Below, piece by piece: positions 1 to 8,205 of a stretch of 64,000 nucleotides of DNA. The stretch is from Virgibacillus litoralis (GTDB lineage Bacteria > Bacillota > Bacilli > Bacillales > Amphibacillaceae): positions 62,001-126,000 of the forward strand of contig NZ_JAGGKK010000009.1 in NCBI RefSeq assembly GCF_017873675.1. The letters run 5' to 3'. Position numbers and translations under genes: made by a program. A model generated the notes under the pieces. The model searched no databases. It had not been told where the DNA came from and saw only the letters and a program-made list of their open reading frames with translations. Position 1 is the first letter of the stretch; each line of letters begins with the position of its first letter.

Positions 1-1
1 T

Positions 2-574
2 GTAAAGAAAAATAGTGTAATGAAATGGGACAAGCCAAGTGAAGGAGAATTTATAAAGCAAGATACAGACTTGTCGATTGAGGTGACGCTTGATCAGTTA
101 CTGGCAAATGAACCGCATCCAGACACAATACCAATAACCAATACGGAAGTGGAGACTTGTGAACAAGAGGTATTGCGTTTTCTGCAATTGGAATTCCCGA
201 ATGAAAGCGGTGAATGGAAGTTAACTGGATTATATCTTGAGAATGGATATATTTTCGCGGAACTAAAACCAACGAAGTTTACGAACCGTGCTTTTGATCG
301 AAAAATTAAACTAATGATTGATCGTGAAAATTATAACGCTGTTAATTATATCGATAATGATATGCTGCTTGATATGTTTAAGCATTTTAAAGATGCGGAT
401 GATCCATCTGTTTCACAGGAGGAAGCATTCGAAAAGATTCGCGATTATGTAGAAGTAGAACCTGTTTATGTTTATAACAATGAGAAAAATAGTTACATCA
501 TGTGTGGGAAAATGGACTGTCCATATGGTGTGAACGCAATAACTGGTGATATAGTTCTGTTGGCTGGATTATAA
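2..574 (+). CDS. YcdB/YcdC-domain-like protein, 5' end cut by window
   Basis: The reading frame is open to the window edge. The first ATG (position 20) has no ribosome site in front of it, so this is probably the C-terminal 190 or so residues of a longer protein. The end, with YVYNNEKNSYIMCGK followed by a CPYGVNAITGDIV segment, resembles the closing part of the YcdB/YcdC (PepSY-like) domain of Bacillus secreted or lipoproteins, where a YxL(C)GK-x-Y-G-x-DA-x-TGE pattern recurs. The function of that family is not established. The gene ends just before a hairpin terminator and converges on nrdF. Family assignment is from memory of the motif, so it is moderate only. Confidence 0.55.
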   Translation, partial: VKKNSVMKWDKPSEGEFIKQDTDLSIEVTLDQLLANEPHPDTIPITNTEVETCEQEVLRFLQLEFPNESGEWKLTGLYLENGYIFAELKPTKFTNRAFDRKIKLMIDRENYNAVNYIDNDMLLDMFKHFKDADDPSVSQEEAFEKIRDYVEVEPVYVYNNEKNSYIMCGKMDCPYGVNAITGDIVLLAGL

Positions 575-579
575 GATGG

Positions 580-609
580 AACGGTGTGCTCTAGAGTGGG
601 CACACCGTT
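580..609 (+). terminator. Intrinsic terminator of the YcdB-like gene
   Basis: Perfect 10-bp stem AACGGTGTGC / GCACACCGTT with a 10-nt loop, starting 5 nt after the stop codon and followed by a weak T-rich tail (TCTTGTATTTATT). The position and perfect stem support a terminator. The poor T tract lowers certainty. Confidence 0.7.
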
Positions 610-632
610 TCTTGTATTTATTGAACTCAATT

Positions 633-735
633 GTGAATATTTGAGCCGGATATTTGTGAACTTGAGCCGATTTTGTGACAACTTGGGCCGAACTTGTGTC
701 TGCATCAGCCGATACTGTGACAATTTGAGCCAATC
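633..735. repeat. Five degenerate ~21-bp tandem units (TTGTGAACTTGAGCCGA type)
   Basis: Five units start with GTG at 633, 656, 675, 696 and 717. The consensus is about TTGTGAACTTGAGCCGAT, with spacing 19-23 nt. The array fills the gap between two convergent genes. A related five-unit array sits at 5121-5224. Because the period is close to 21 nt, translation in any frame gives heptad-like pseudo-repeats, so ORFs over it are not genes. Confidence 0.75.
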
Positions 736-752
736 ATCCTTATCACGCTAAA

Positions 753-1796
753 CTAAAGGTCATCAAATCCATTCAAATCGCTCGTCTTCGTATATTGTCG
801 TGACTTTTGCTCAAAAAAGTCTGTTTTCGTTCCATCGAAGTTATCAACATAAGCACGGATCCATTTCATTGGATTATCTGTATGATCAGGATAGATTTCG
901 CTGAGTCCCATCATACGCAGCATTTTGTTCGCACGGTATTTAACGTAGCCTGACATTTCATCCAAATCGATACCTTCAACATTTTCCAAAACATAACGGG
1001 ACCACTCTGTTTCAAGCTCGACTGACTCGCTAAACTGCCGGTAAATCCATTCAGTAAATTCAGCCGTATTTAACTCCGGATTCTCATCCAGGGTTGCTCG
1101 GAATAACTCAGCAATAAACCGGCCATGCTCAAGTTCATCCCTATTGATATAGCTTATCATTGTTGATGTACCGACCATTTTATTTTGTCTGGCCAGATTA
1201 TAAAAGAATGCGAATCCTGAGTAGAAAAACATGCCTTCAAGCAACCCAGTATACACCATTGTTTTTAGAATGTTTTCCATCGTTGGCTCGTCCACAAATG
1301 CATTGTATTGCTGCATGAGCTTATCATTTCTTTTTAGCAATATCGGATCATTGCGCCCGAGCTGGAATGCCTCATTTTGTTCATCGAGTGATACGACAGA
1401 CGACAGCACATAGGAATAACTCTCATTATGGACGGCTTCCTGCTGGGCAATCACTGCCATGATCGACTGGACAGACGGATCACTGGCATACAAGGAGAAG
1501 AGCAGTGCCGTTCTTGTCTGAGGTGCATCCAGGGTTGATAATAGTCCAATAATTTTTAAATAAGCGTCCTGATCCGTTTTCGCAAGCAACGAAAACTGGC
1601 GTACGTCGCCGGACATATTTACTTCATCAGCCTGCCAGTAATTTCCGATGAGCCGCTTGTACATTTTATACCAATGCGGATATGCGATATCGTTCCAGTT
1701 CAAAATTCCGCTTGCTTCCCCTCCGAATAGTGCCGTTGATTTGTTAGGGTGCAATGGCTCTAATGTTTTCGCTTTTTTAAGCAAGGATTTTGACAT
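753..1796 (-). CDS. nrdF: Ribonucleotide reductase, class I small (radical) subunit
   Basis: 347 aa ferritin-like R2 subunit that stores the radical for reduction of ribonucleotides to deoxyribonucleotides, working with NrdE. The metal ligands are visible: Asp90 (LSTLD), Glu120 and His123 (QQEAVH), Glu187 (TGLLEG), Glu221 and His224 (DELEH). The radical Tyr is Tyr127, four residues after His123 as in NrdB/NrdF. The ATG overlaps the end of the flavodoxin gene by 20 nt, so the three genes form one translationally linked operon. The flavodoxin partner argues for class Ib (Mn-dependent) use, but the class is inferred. Expression is probably set by the cobalamin riboswitch upstream of nrdE. Confidence 0.93.
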   Translation of the reverse strand: MSKSLLKKAKTLEPLHPNKSTALFGGEASGILNWNDIAYPHWYKMYKRLIGNYWQADEVNMSGDVRQFSLLAKTDQDAYLKIIGLLSTLDAPQTRTALLFSLYASDPSVQSIMAVIAQQEAVHNESYSYVLSSVVSLDEQNEAFQLGRNDPILLKRNDKLMQQYNAFVDEPTMENILKTMVYTGLLEGMFFYSGFAFFYNLARQNKMVGTSTMISYINRDELEHGRFIAELFRATLDENPELNTAEFTEWIYRQFSESVELETEWSRYVLENVEGIDLDEMSGYVKYRANKMLRMMGLSEIYPDHTDNPMKWIRAYVDNFDGTKTDFFEQKSRQYTKTSDLNGFDDL

Positions 1797-2211
1797 CGTG
1801 CAACACTCCTTCTACCCATTTTTCTACTACTTGCTCCTGTGAACCTCGTGGTGACTGTTCAATTTTTAATCCCGGCCACTGGCTATGATAAAAAGTTGTT
1901 AATTTATCGACTGCTCTACAAAAGAGCTTATCCCCGCCGAATTGCGTATCACCAGTACCAAACACAGCGACATGCTCAGGTTTATAGCCAACCTCCAGCA
2001 CAAAATCTTTCACTTCATCTGGCGTACGACCCATATCCCACGTGAACGTTCCGAGAAAAATATAATCGTATTCAGATGCATCAATTGGAGGATCAATTCC
2101 AATCCGATGCATCTCTGCTGTCATACCGTCTGATCTTGCTTGCTCAGCAATAATTTCCGCTACTTCCTTTGTGTTCCCACTGTATGATAGATAAGCTATT
2201 AAACTTCTCAA
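1777..2211 (-). CDS. nrdI: NrdI-like flavodoxin of the RNR operon
   Basis: 144 aa flavodoxin-fold protein. The FMN phosphate loop is seen near the N-terminus (SYSGNTKEVAEI), and further flavin loops are TFTWDMGRTPDEV and GTGDTQFGGDK. Lying between the large and small RNR subunits, it most likely supplies the oxidant or electrons for cofactor assembly in the small subunit, as NrdI does. It starts with TTG, overlapping the nrdE stop in a TTGA tetranucleotide, which indicates translational coupling. It could be annotated simply as a flavodoxin; the NrdI role rests on context. Confidence 0.8.
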   Translation of the reverse strand: MRSLIAYLSYSGNTKEVAEIIAEQARSDGMTAEMHRIGIDPPIDASEYDYIFLGTFTWDMGRTPDEVKDFVLEVGYKPEHVAVFGTGDTQFGGDKLFCRAVDKLTTFYHSQWPGLKIEQSPRGSQEQVVEKWVEGVLHDVKILA

Positions 2212-4409
2212 CTCTCACACCACACACATTCTTCGACATCATTGGCTGTTGAACGTACATAATAGGTCGTCTTTAGACCTTCCTTCCATGCCTGGAGATG
2301 TAAATCAAGCATCACTGACGCTTTAATAGTGTGCGGGACATAAAAGTTGAACGATATACTTTGATCAATATGTTTTTGTCTTGCAGCATTCTGTCTAATC
2401 GACCAGCGCTGATCAAGAATATATGCTGATCTTCGGTAAACATCATATGACTGGGAATCTAGTTCTGGTGCAGTGACTGCAATCTTGAAATCCTTTTTTT
2501 CCTCATAGTAAAACGGTTTGAAAATTGGATCGATACTCGCAGTGGAGCCAGCAATCATGGATGTAGATGAATTTGGTGCAACCGCCATGAGATAGCCATT
2601 TCGAATGCCATTTTCTGCTACGTCATGCTTCAGGTTTAGCCACTTTTCATCGGTATAGCCCTTTTCGGTAAAATAGCTCCCATTTTGCCATTTACTGCCA
2701 CCAAACGCTGAATAGTTCCCTTTTTCTTTACTAAGTTCCATGCTGTTCTTTATCGTCAGGTAGGCAATTTTTTCATATAAGTTGTCGGCATAGGATACTG
2801 CCTCATCTGATTCCCAATGGATATGTTCTTTTGCCAGCAGATGGTGCCAGCCGAATGTCCCAAGACCAATAGCACGGTATTTTTGATTCGTCATTTGTGT
2901 TTGTTTAATTGGTAATGTGTTGATGTCAATCACGTTATCCAGCATACGAACCTGAATAGTAATAAGCCGCTCAAGCACACCATCAGGAACTGCTTGTCCC
3001 AGGTTAATCGAGCTTAAATTGCAAACTACATAATCGCCTGCTTTATATTTTTTTACAATCGTATTCTCAGCTTCCACATACTCCTCCAGAAATTCAGTTG
3101 GTGATTGATTCTGAGTAATCTCAGTGCATAAATTTGAGCAATAAATCATCCCGTTATGTGGATTATTATTTTTCCGGTTCACTTCATCACGGTAGAACAT
3201 GAATGGTGTTCCCGACTCAAGCTGTGATTTCATAATTCGTTTGATAATATCTATTGCCGGCACGACTTTACTCGATAGCTCCGTCGATTGTACACATTCC
3301 AGGTACTTCTGACGCCACGTACCATCGCCTTTTTCCTCATCATAAAAATCTTCCAGGGAATAACCCATAACCTGACGAACTTCATGCGGATCAAATAAAT
3401 GCCAATCACCGCGGTTTTCTACCTGTTCCATAAAATAATCCGGTAAGCTGACACCCGTGAAAATATCATGGGCGCGCATACGATCATCACCATTATTTAA
3501 TTTAAGATCGAGAAATGGCTCAATATCTTTATGCCATACATCCAGATAGATAGCGATCGCACCTTTTCGTGTCCCCAGCTGGTCTACGTTAACAGCGGTA
3601 TTGTTGAGTTGCTTAATCCATGGAACGACACCGCTGGACATATTCTTGTATCCCTTGATTGAACTGCCTCGGCTGCGGATTTTCCCCATATAAACACCAA
3701 TTCCACCACCATTTTTGGAAAGCTTAGCAATATCAGTATTACTGTCATAGATAGACTGCAAACTATCATCTACTGTGTCGATAAAACAGCTGGACAGCTG
3801 ACCGTGGGATTTACCTGCATTTGTTAAGGTTGGTGTGGCAACGGTCATATATAAATTACTCAACGCCCAGTATGCTTCTGTCACATAATGACTGCGATTT
3901 ACTTTCGCCTCATCCTGCATTAAGTACATCGCAATGATCATCCATCTTTCCTGTGGTAGCTCATATGTATTCTTGTTATGGTCTGTTGCAAGGTAGCGAG
4001 TTGCCAGCGTGTACAGTCCCAAGTAGTTAAATAATAAGTCCCTCTCTGGCTGAATCACTTCGGCAAAGTAATCTATTTCTTCTTTCTTATACGTTTTTAA
4101 CAAATGCTCTGAATAGATACCCTTTTCCGTAAGTGTTGTGATAAGTTCATAGAAGTTTCCGTACTGTAAATCCGCATCATATCCCCTGTTTTCTGCCGCA
4201 GTTTTGTATAATTCTTTTAAATAAATACGGCTAGCTGCAAAGGTCCAATCAGGGTTGGCCTCATCGATATTTTCAAGCGCTATTTTTATTAGGTTTTCCG
4301 TGGTGCCGGTTTGATTGGCTTTTTCCAACAAAATTTCTTTGTTTATATTCAATCCTTTTGTTGCATAGTCAATCAATTGCGAGATTTGCCCATTTGCTGT
4401 CATTACCAT
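2208..4409 (-). CDS. nrdE: Ribonucleotide reductase, class I large (catalytic) subunit
   Basis: 733 aa catalytic subunit reducing NDPs. Active-site residues are visible: Cys208 (SSCF) and Cys463 (VVCNLSS) as the redox pair, Asn426, Cys428 (thiyl) and Glu430 in NLCTE, and a C-terminal CxxC (Cys728/Cys731, CVWC) that takes electrons from thioredoxin or redoxin. No ATP-cone is evident at the N-terminus, so overall activity control by dATP is probably absent. The start has a strong AGGAGG site. It is first in the nrdE-nrdI-nrdF operon. The leader holds a cobalamin aptamer, a terminator and an inserted repeat, in that order. Confidence 0.93.
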   Translation of the reverse strand: MVMTANGQISQLIDYATKGLNINKEILLEKANQTGTTENLIKIALENIDEANPDWTFAASRIYLKELYKTAAENRGYDADLQYGNFYELITTLTEKGIYSEHLLKTYKKEEIDYFAEVIQPERDLLFNYLGLYTLATRYLATDHNKNTYELPQERWMIIAMYLMQDEAKVNRSHYVTEAYWALSNLYMTVATPTLTNAGKSHGQLSSCFIDTVDDSLQSIYDSNTDIAKLSKNGGGIGVYMGKIRSRGSSIKGYKNMSSGVVPWIKQLNNTAVNVDQLGTRKGAIAIYLDVWHKDIEPFLDLKLNNGDDRMRAHDIFTGVSLPDYFMEQVENRGDWHLFDPHEVRQVMGYSLEDFYDEEKGDGTWRQKYLECVQSTELSSKVVPAIDIIKRIMKSQLESGTPFMFYRDEVNRKNNNPHNGMIYCSNLCTEITQNQSPTEFLEEYVEAENTIVKKYKAGDYVVCNLSSINLGQAVPDGVLERLITIQVRMLDNVIDINTLPIKQTQMTNQKYRAIGLGTFGWHHLLAKEHIHWESDEAVSYADNLYEKIAYLTIKNSMELSKEKGNYSAFGGSKWQNGSYFTEKGYTDEKWLNLKHDVAENGIRNGYLMAVAPNSSTSMIAGSTASIDPIFKPFYYEEKKDFKIAVTAPELDSQSYDVYRRSAYILDQRWSIRQNAARQKHIDQSISFNFYVPHTIKASVMLDLHLQAWKEGLKTTYYVRSTANDVEECVWCES

Positions 4410-4431
4410 GTTTTTTCCTCCTTTTTTCTAA

Positions 4432-4676
4432 AAGAACAAAAGCGCAAGCGCCTGTTCAGCGCCGTATGGACTGGACTGACCCGTGTGAGATAAAGGATAC
4501 ACGAAGAGCGTAAGCGATTCGATGTTCACTTATCGTAGACACGGAGAGGGAAGTCTACTAGGCGCTAGGCGCTGGCCGGTGAGAACGCCACGTCCTGTGG
4601 CGTCACCGGCACTAGTACGTCCTGTACGTCGGAGCTGGACGTTGCTGATTCAGAAGTCCAGTTATCCACAGCACTT
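4432..4676. repeat. Structured intergenic repeat inside the nrd leader
   Basis: A 245-nt stretch unlike its AT-rich flanks: higher GC and rich in palindromes such as GCGCAAGCGC, and the hairpin formed by GCCGGTGA (about 4575) with TCACCGGC (about 4603). It contains GGACTGGACT-type motifs near one end and TCCAGTTATCC near the other. The opening AAAAGCGCAAGCGCC resembles a dispersed intergenic repeat I recall from Bacillaceae genomes. No protein is encoded. It lies between the riboswitch terminator and the nrdE ribosome site, so it is transcribed in the nrd leader. Exact ends are uncertain. Confidence 0.65.
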
Positions 4677-4696
4677 AAATTTTATAATTTCCTATA

Positions 4697-4727
4697 AAAC
4701 AAAAAACGTCCACCCAGGGGATGAACG
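4697..4727 (-). terminator. Intrinsic terminator of the cobalamin riboswitch
   Basis: Read on the minus strand: a 9-bp stem CGTTCATCC / GGGTGGACG with a CCT loop followed by TTTTTT. It lies about 75 nt downstream of the aptamer and about 290 nt before nrdE, the expected place for the expression platform. This suggests control by premature termination rather than translation. Confidence 0.8.
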
Positions 4728-4800
4728 GTTAGAACGACAGAAGATATGTATCTAGCTCTCTCTATCGTTTCACCTTCTCTTACCCCGAGGAATTGAAACT

Positions 4801-4977
4801 ACAAGCTATGGCAGGTCTCCTGGCTCGTGCTTCTGTCTACTAGAGTCCTTCCCATACCGTAGCCATGAAGCTTTCGGTACAGTGGGTTACTCGTTCGTCC
4901 ACACTTACAGTTGCGGGGACAGCTCCAGTTTTTCACTGGATTCCCTATTATGACAATGGATGTCACCTTAACTTGTA
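4801..4977 (-). promoter_or_regulatory. Cobalamin (B12) riboswitch aptamer upstream of nrdEIF
   Basis: Minus-strand hallmarks of the adenosylcobalamin aptamer are present. The B12 box GCCAGGAGACCTGCC is at 4810-4824. The core CCCCGCAACTGTAAG is at 4904-4918. A GGGAATCCAGTG-type arm is near 4940. The closing helix P1 pairs ACAAGTTA (4970-4977) with TAGCTTGT (4801-4808). Known riboswitches of this class turn genes off when B12 is plentiful. Placed before a B12-independent reductase, it would silence nrdEIF when a B12-dependent enzyme can work. Confidence 0.95.
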
Positions 4978-5120
4978 ACACTATATATAGTTGTTATTTC
5001 TATTTATATACCAATATATTGTATTGAAAGACTATCATAGAATATTACTTCTTGCAATACTGATATAAAAAAATAGTCTTAATGGAGGATTTAAGTTTTA
5101 ATATAATTGCAATGATTTTT

Positions 5121-5224
5121 GTGAACTTCGGCGAACTTGTTGTGAACTTCAAGCAACCCTATTGTGAACTTCGGCGAAATCAGTGTGAACTTCAGCGCTT
5201 CCATTGTGAACTTCAGTATTTTGG
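5121..5224. repeat. Five ~21-bp tandem units (TTGTGAACTTCGGCGAA type)
   Basis: Units begin at 5121, 5142, 5164, 5185 and 5206, each opening with GTGAACTTC. Spacing is 21, 22, 21 and 21 nt. The array abuts the stop codon of the GNAT gene at 5229 and lies about 145 nt upstream (minus strand direction considered) of the riboswitch region. It is related in sequence to the array at 633-735. Confidence 0.8.
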
Positions 5225-5228
5225 GGAT

Positions 5229-6014
5229 TTAACTGATCATCTTATAAACCTTATTCCGCTCAATCACATGACACCCATTGGCCATAAAAGTTTTTAACAT
5301 CGGCTGGTTACTTTCACTCGTACCGCCAATATAACAGGTAGCATTAAATTCATCCTTTAACAGCTGCAGTGCGAGTTTATGAAGGGGCATGCTTTTTCCT
5401 TTGCCACGTTCGCTTGGAATCAAGCCAAAATAAAAAAGCCTTCCTTCGTCTAGGGTACCTGGTTCAATATGTGGAATAGCAACTCCAACTGGCCGCTCTT
5501 CCTCATAAGCAACTAAACAGGAATCTTTATAGTCAGGACCTAATTCTATTTCCAAGCTTTTCATTTGTTCATCAAGCGTTAATGAAGATGGGGCATTGAG
5601 TGAATCAGTCATTGATTCTGCCCAAATTTCTTTAAACTCATGTTGCGAAATACTATGTAATGACTTAAATGTAAAATTAGATTCCAGTTCAACTACCTCA
5701 TTAAGTTCCTTATAAACAGTGACCATTTCATCATGAAACTGAAAATTATTGTCCTGAAGCAATTCATAGATCTCTTCAGTGAATTTACTGTTTACCATAA
5801 TGTTCACATTGGGGATTTCCCCGAGTTCAAGGTCATCAATAAAATTAGTTATAAAAGCAATCATTTCCTCAGCACTTAATGCCTTTGTCTCTTCAATCGT
5901 TACAAAGTTTTCACCTTTCAAAATTTTAACTTTTGCATAAATTTCTAATTTGCCAATAGTTCCTTCAGGTCCCATATTTTGCACGACACCCAACCTTTCT
6001 ATTCCTTGAACCAT
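5229..6014 (-). CDS. GNAT-family acetyltransferase
   Basis: 261 aa. The C-terminal half is a GNAT domain: a conserved arm with LFYFGLIPSERGKGKSMPLHK, which is the acetyl-CoA pyrophosphate loop (R-G-x-G-K), followed by YIGGTSESNQPMLKTFMANG as the closing arm. The N-terminal 120 or so residues look like a second, degenerate GNAT-like half. The substrate cannot be told. It overlaps the preceding acetyltransferase gene by 16 nt, so the two are coexpressed. The start region has only a weak ribosome site, so translation may depend on coupling. Confidence 0.8.
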   Translation of the reverse strand: MVQGIERLGVVQNMGPEGTIGKLEIYAKVKILKGENFVTIEETKALSAEEMIAFITNFIDDLELGEIPNVNIMVNSKFTEEIYELLQDNNFQFHDEMVTVYKELNEVVELESNFTFKSLHSISQHEFKEIWAESMTDSLNAPSSLTLDEQMKSLEIELGPDYKDSCLVAYEEERPVGVAIPHIEPGTLDEGRLFYFGLIPSERGKGKSMPLHKLALQLLKDEFNATCYIGGTSESNQPMLKTFMANGCHVIERNKVYKMIS

Positions 6015-6529
6015 TCATTTTCCAATATACTCATTTCCCATACGTTCCAGTACTCATCTCCAACTTTTGCTGCTTCTCTATGTAACCCTTCTTTTGTAAA
6101 TCCTGACTTCTCATAGCAAGCAATTGCTGACGCATTAAAATCATATACACCAAGACTCACTCTGTGCAAATTATGTTTTTCAAAAGCAATTCTTAAGACT
6201 TCTCTAATCATTTGCTGACCTATCCCTTGTCCTCTCACGCTTTTATCACCAATTAATACTCTGCCGATTCGCCCCTTATTGTTGGCTTTATCAATCCTTC
6301 CTAACGAAATATGACCAATTGTGTTTCCTGATTCTTTATACACAACTTTATATGCAAATGTATCGGAATCTTCGCTATTCGCATTCTGAATATAGTTTGA
6401 TAATTGGCTTTCACTTAAAGGGTACTCAAATTGATTAGCACCACCCCATTGGTATAAAAATTCTTCTGTGTTAATCCAATTGATCAGCTGTTGGAAATCC
6501 GTACTTTCGAATTGCTTTAACTCAATCAT
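5999..6529 (-). CDS. RimJ/RimL-type GNAT acetyltransferase
   Basis: About 176 aa single-domain N-acetyltransferase. The acetyl-CoA loop is seen in DKSVRGQGIGQQMI, and the C-terminal pattern NASAIACYEKSGFTKEG is typical of RimJ/RimL and spermidine-acetyltransferase relatives. I place the start at the ATG at 6529, which has GGGGAG nine nt upstream. An in-frame GTG at 6535 would be too close to that site. It is the first gene of a two-gene acetyltransferase operon. Substrate unknown. Confidence 0.85.
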   Translation of the reverse strand: MIELKQFESTDFQQLINWINTEEFLYQWGGANQFEYPLSESQLSNYIQNANSEDSDTFAYKVVYKESGNTIGHISLGRIDKANNKGRIGRVLIGDKSVRGQGIGQQMIREVLRIAFEKHNLHRVSLGVYDFNASAIACYEKSGFTKEGLHREAAKVGDEYWNVWEMSILENEWFKE

Positions 6530-6613
6530 TTTCACATTCTCCCCTAGAAATTAATTGTATTGCTAAGTATAAAGGTTACTTTCAAACTTTCCAACGCTCC
6601 ATTATTTTTAAAA

Positions 6614-6630
6614 CTTGGCTTATCGCCAAG
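6614..6630 (-). terminator. Possible small hairpin terminator
   Basis: CTTGGC / GCCAAG with a 5-nt loop. On the minus strand it is followed by TTTTAAAAAT. It lies in the gap between the thioesterase operon and the acetyltransferase operon and may be a second terminator. Short stem, so tentative. Confidence 0.35.
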
Positions 6631-6696
6631 CCTTTATATAGATAAGCCTTAGTTGCACTTATGCAGTAAGAAGGTATTTATAATTTCTTAACTGCT

Positions 6697-6727
6697 TAAA
6701 AAGACGTCACTCGATGAGCAACGCCTT
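6697..6727 (-). terminator. Terminator of the carnitine operon
   Basis: On the minus strand AGGCGTTGCTC pairs (with some G-U pairs) with AGTGACGTCT around a short loop, followed by TTTTT. It begins 5 nt after the thioesterase stop codon, closing the carnitine operon. Confidence 0.7.
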
Positions 6728-6731
6728 TACA

Positions 6732-7211
6732 TTACTTCTTCTTGCTTCGTATTCCTATTACTCGACCAGCTTCTTTGGGCTTCTTGTCTGGAGTATGATA
6801 AGCTGCTAAATCTTTAACCATTGCAAAAATTTCATCTGGAAAAGGTGCAGGTCTGCCTGATGTTTGGTCAATTCCCATCAGCATTTGCTCGCTTGTTGCA
6901 GCACGTTTTCCATTTTCACCATATAATTCGTAAAAAACATGTGCGCGTTTTTCGTCATAATCAAGCATTTGCAGATGCACTTCAAACGGTTCACCAAGCT
7001 TCATTTCAGCTAAATAACAAACATGATTTTCCATTGTAAAAACCGTATAGTGATTATTTTCGCGAAAGTCATCTGTAATTCCAACCAGCTTCATAAATCG
7101 ATCGACGCCCCAGCTGAATGCACGGACATATTCAGCATCATTCATATGCCCATTATAGTCAATCCAATCCTCCGGAACTTGATCAGTAATAATTACTTTT
7201 GCTTCTCCCAT
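6732..7211 (-). CDS. Betainyl-CoA thioesterase (hotdog fold), carnitine catabolism
   Basis: 159 aa hotdog-fold acyl-CoA thioesterase. The motif WIDYNGHMNDAEYVRAF is the 4-hydroxybenzoyl-CoA-type active-site helix (Asp/Asn-GHMN). Third gene of a three-gene operon with a dehydrocarnitine cleavage enzyme and carnitine dehydrogenase, so the likely reaction is betainyl-CoA to glycine betaine plus CoA (CdhB role in Pseudomonas). The ATG has AGAGGGAG upstream. In some bacteria this domain is fused to the dehydrogenase; here it is a separate protein. The substrate is inferred from context. Confidence 0.85.
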   Translation of the reverse strand: MGEAKVIITDQVPEDWIDYNGHMNDAEYVRAFSWGVDRFMKLVGITDDFRENNHYTVFTMENHVCYLAEMKLGEPFEVHLQMLDYDEKRAHVFYELYGENGKRAATSEQMLMGIDQTSGRPAPFPDEIFAMVKDLAAYHTPDKKPKEAGRVIGIRSKKK

Positions 7212-7230
7212 ATAAAACTCCCTCTTTCTA

Positions 7231-8205
7231 TCAAAGTTTACCGGTAAGATTTGCGCCAGGCCAGTATTTTTCTAATAACTGCTGCAGTTCAATCAAAAAT
7301 TGATCCCTGCGTACTTCTAGACTGTTCATCTCAACTCCATCAGTCTGCTTTTCGCAGCCGGTAATGACCTTTTGAGCCAATTCGTCGGTTAATTCAGGAG
7401 CCACAAGTTTTGTCCATGGCAGCTTCAATGCTGGACTAAATTGATCAAGCAAATGACGCATACCTTGCTTGCCGCCTCCCATATGTAATGTTAAAAACGG
7501 TCCCATCAATGCCCAGCGTAACCCTGGCCCGTAGATGATAGAGGCATCGACCTCTTCTGTTGTTGCAATACCATCGTTAACTATATGAAGTGATTCGCGC
7601 CAAATAGCTTCCATTAATCGATCAGCGACATGCCCTTCGATTTCTTTTTGGATAACAAGTGGTTTCATATTTATCTTATCATAAAAATCCTTTGCTTTTT
7701 CGATAAAAAACAACTCGGTTTTACTGCCGCCAACCAGTTCTACTAATGGTATTAAGTAAACTGGATTAAATGGGTGGGCAACAATAACGCGCTCTGGATG
7801 GTGAGCGCAATCAGCCTGAAGTGTGCTTGGCAATATGCCGGATGTACTCGACGCAATCACCGTTTCTTTAGGAGCGAATTGGTCTATTTCAGCGATAACT
7901 TTTCGTTTAAGCTGTTCACGCTCCGGTACGTTTTCCTGAACAAAATCAGCATGAGCCAGGGCAGTTTCAAGGTCTGTTTCAAAAGACAAATCATGCATAG
8001 ATGCCTCATCTGATAATCCCATCTTCTCCATTGCTGGCCAGGCTTGTTCTACTGCATCACGCATTCGTACTTCTGCCGTCGGATCCGGGTCAGTTGCCGT
8101 GACATGATAACCGTTCGCTAAAAATCGAGTAATCCAGCCATTACCGATTACACCAGTCCCTACGACAGTGATGTTTTTTATCTGAGAAATATCATGTCCA
8201 TCCAT
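7231..8205 (-). CDS. lcdH: L-carnitine dehydrogenase
   Basis: About 324 aa 3-hydroxyacyl-CoA-dehydrogenase-fold enzyme oxidising L-carnitine to 3-dehydrocarnitine with NAD+. The Rossmann motif VVGTGVIGNGW lies near the N-terminus. The catalytic region has SSTSGILPS and HPFNPVYLIPLVEL, the conserved H-P-F-N-P of this family. I prefer the ATG at 8205, which has AAGGCGG six nt before it. The ATG at 8223 lacks any site. It overlaps the cleavage-enzyme gene by 14 nt. Neighbours make carnitine the clear substrate. The CdhC name is also used. Confidence 0.9.
   Translation of the reverse strand: MDGHDISQIKNITVVGTGVIGNGWITRFLANGYHVTATDPDPTAEVRMRDAVEQAWPAMEKMGLSDEASMHDLSFETDLETALAHADFVQENVPEREQLKRKVIAEIDQFAPKETVIASSTSGILPSTLQADCAHHPERVIVAHPFNPVYLIPLVELVGGSKTELFFIEKAKDFYDKINMKPLVIQKEIEGHVADRLMEAIWRESLHIVNDGIATTEEVDASIIYGPGLRWALMGPFLTLHMGGGKQGMRHLLDQFSPALKLPWTKLVAPELTDELAQKVITGCEKQTDGVEMNSLEVRRDQFLIELQQLLEKYWPGANLTGKL

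Noticed and set aside
493-723. A 76-codon minus-strand ORF with heptad-like repeats (SQNRLK type)
   Set aside because: It is the translation of the 21-bp tandem array and of the YcdB-like gene on the other strand; no ribosome site.
633-735. Possible CRISPR array
   Set aside because: Units of about 21 bp are themselves degenerate, follow one another without unique spacers, and no cas genes are near.
4522-4755. A 77-codon ORF in the nrd leader
   Set aside because: It covers the palindromic repeat and riboswitch terminator; no ribosome site and arginine-rich by composition only.
5082-5297. A 71-codon plus-strand ORF (VNFGELV-type repeats)
   Set aside because: It runs through the 21-bp array into the end of the acetyltransferase gene in antisense; period 21 explains the apparent protein repeat.
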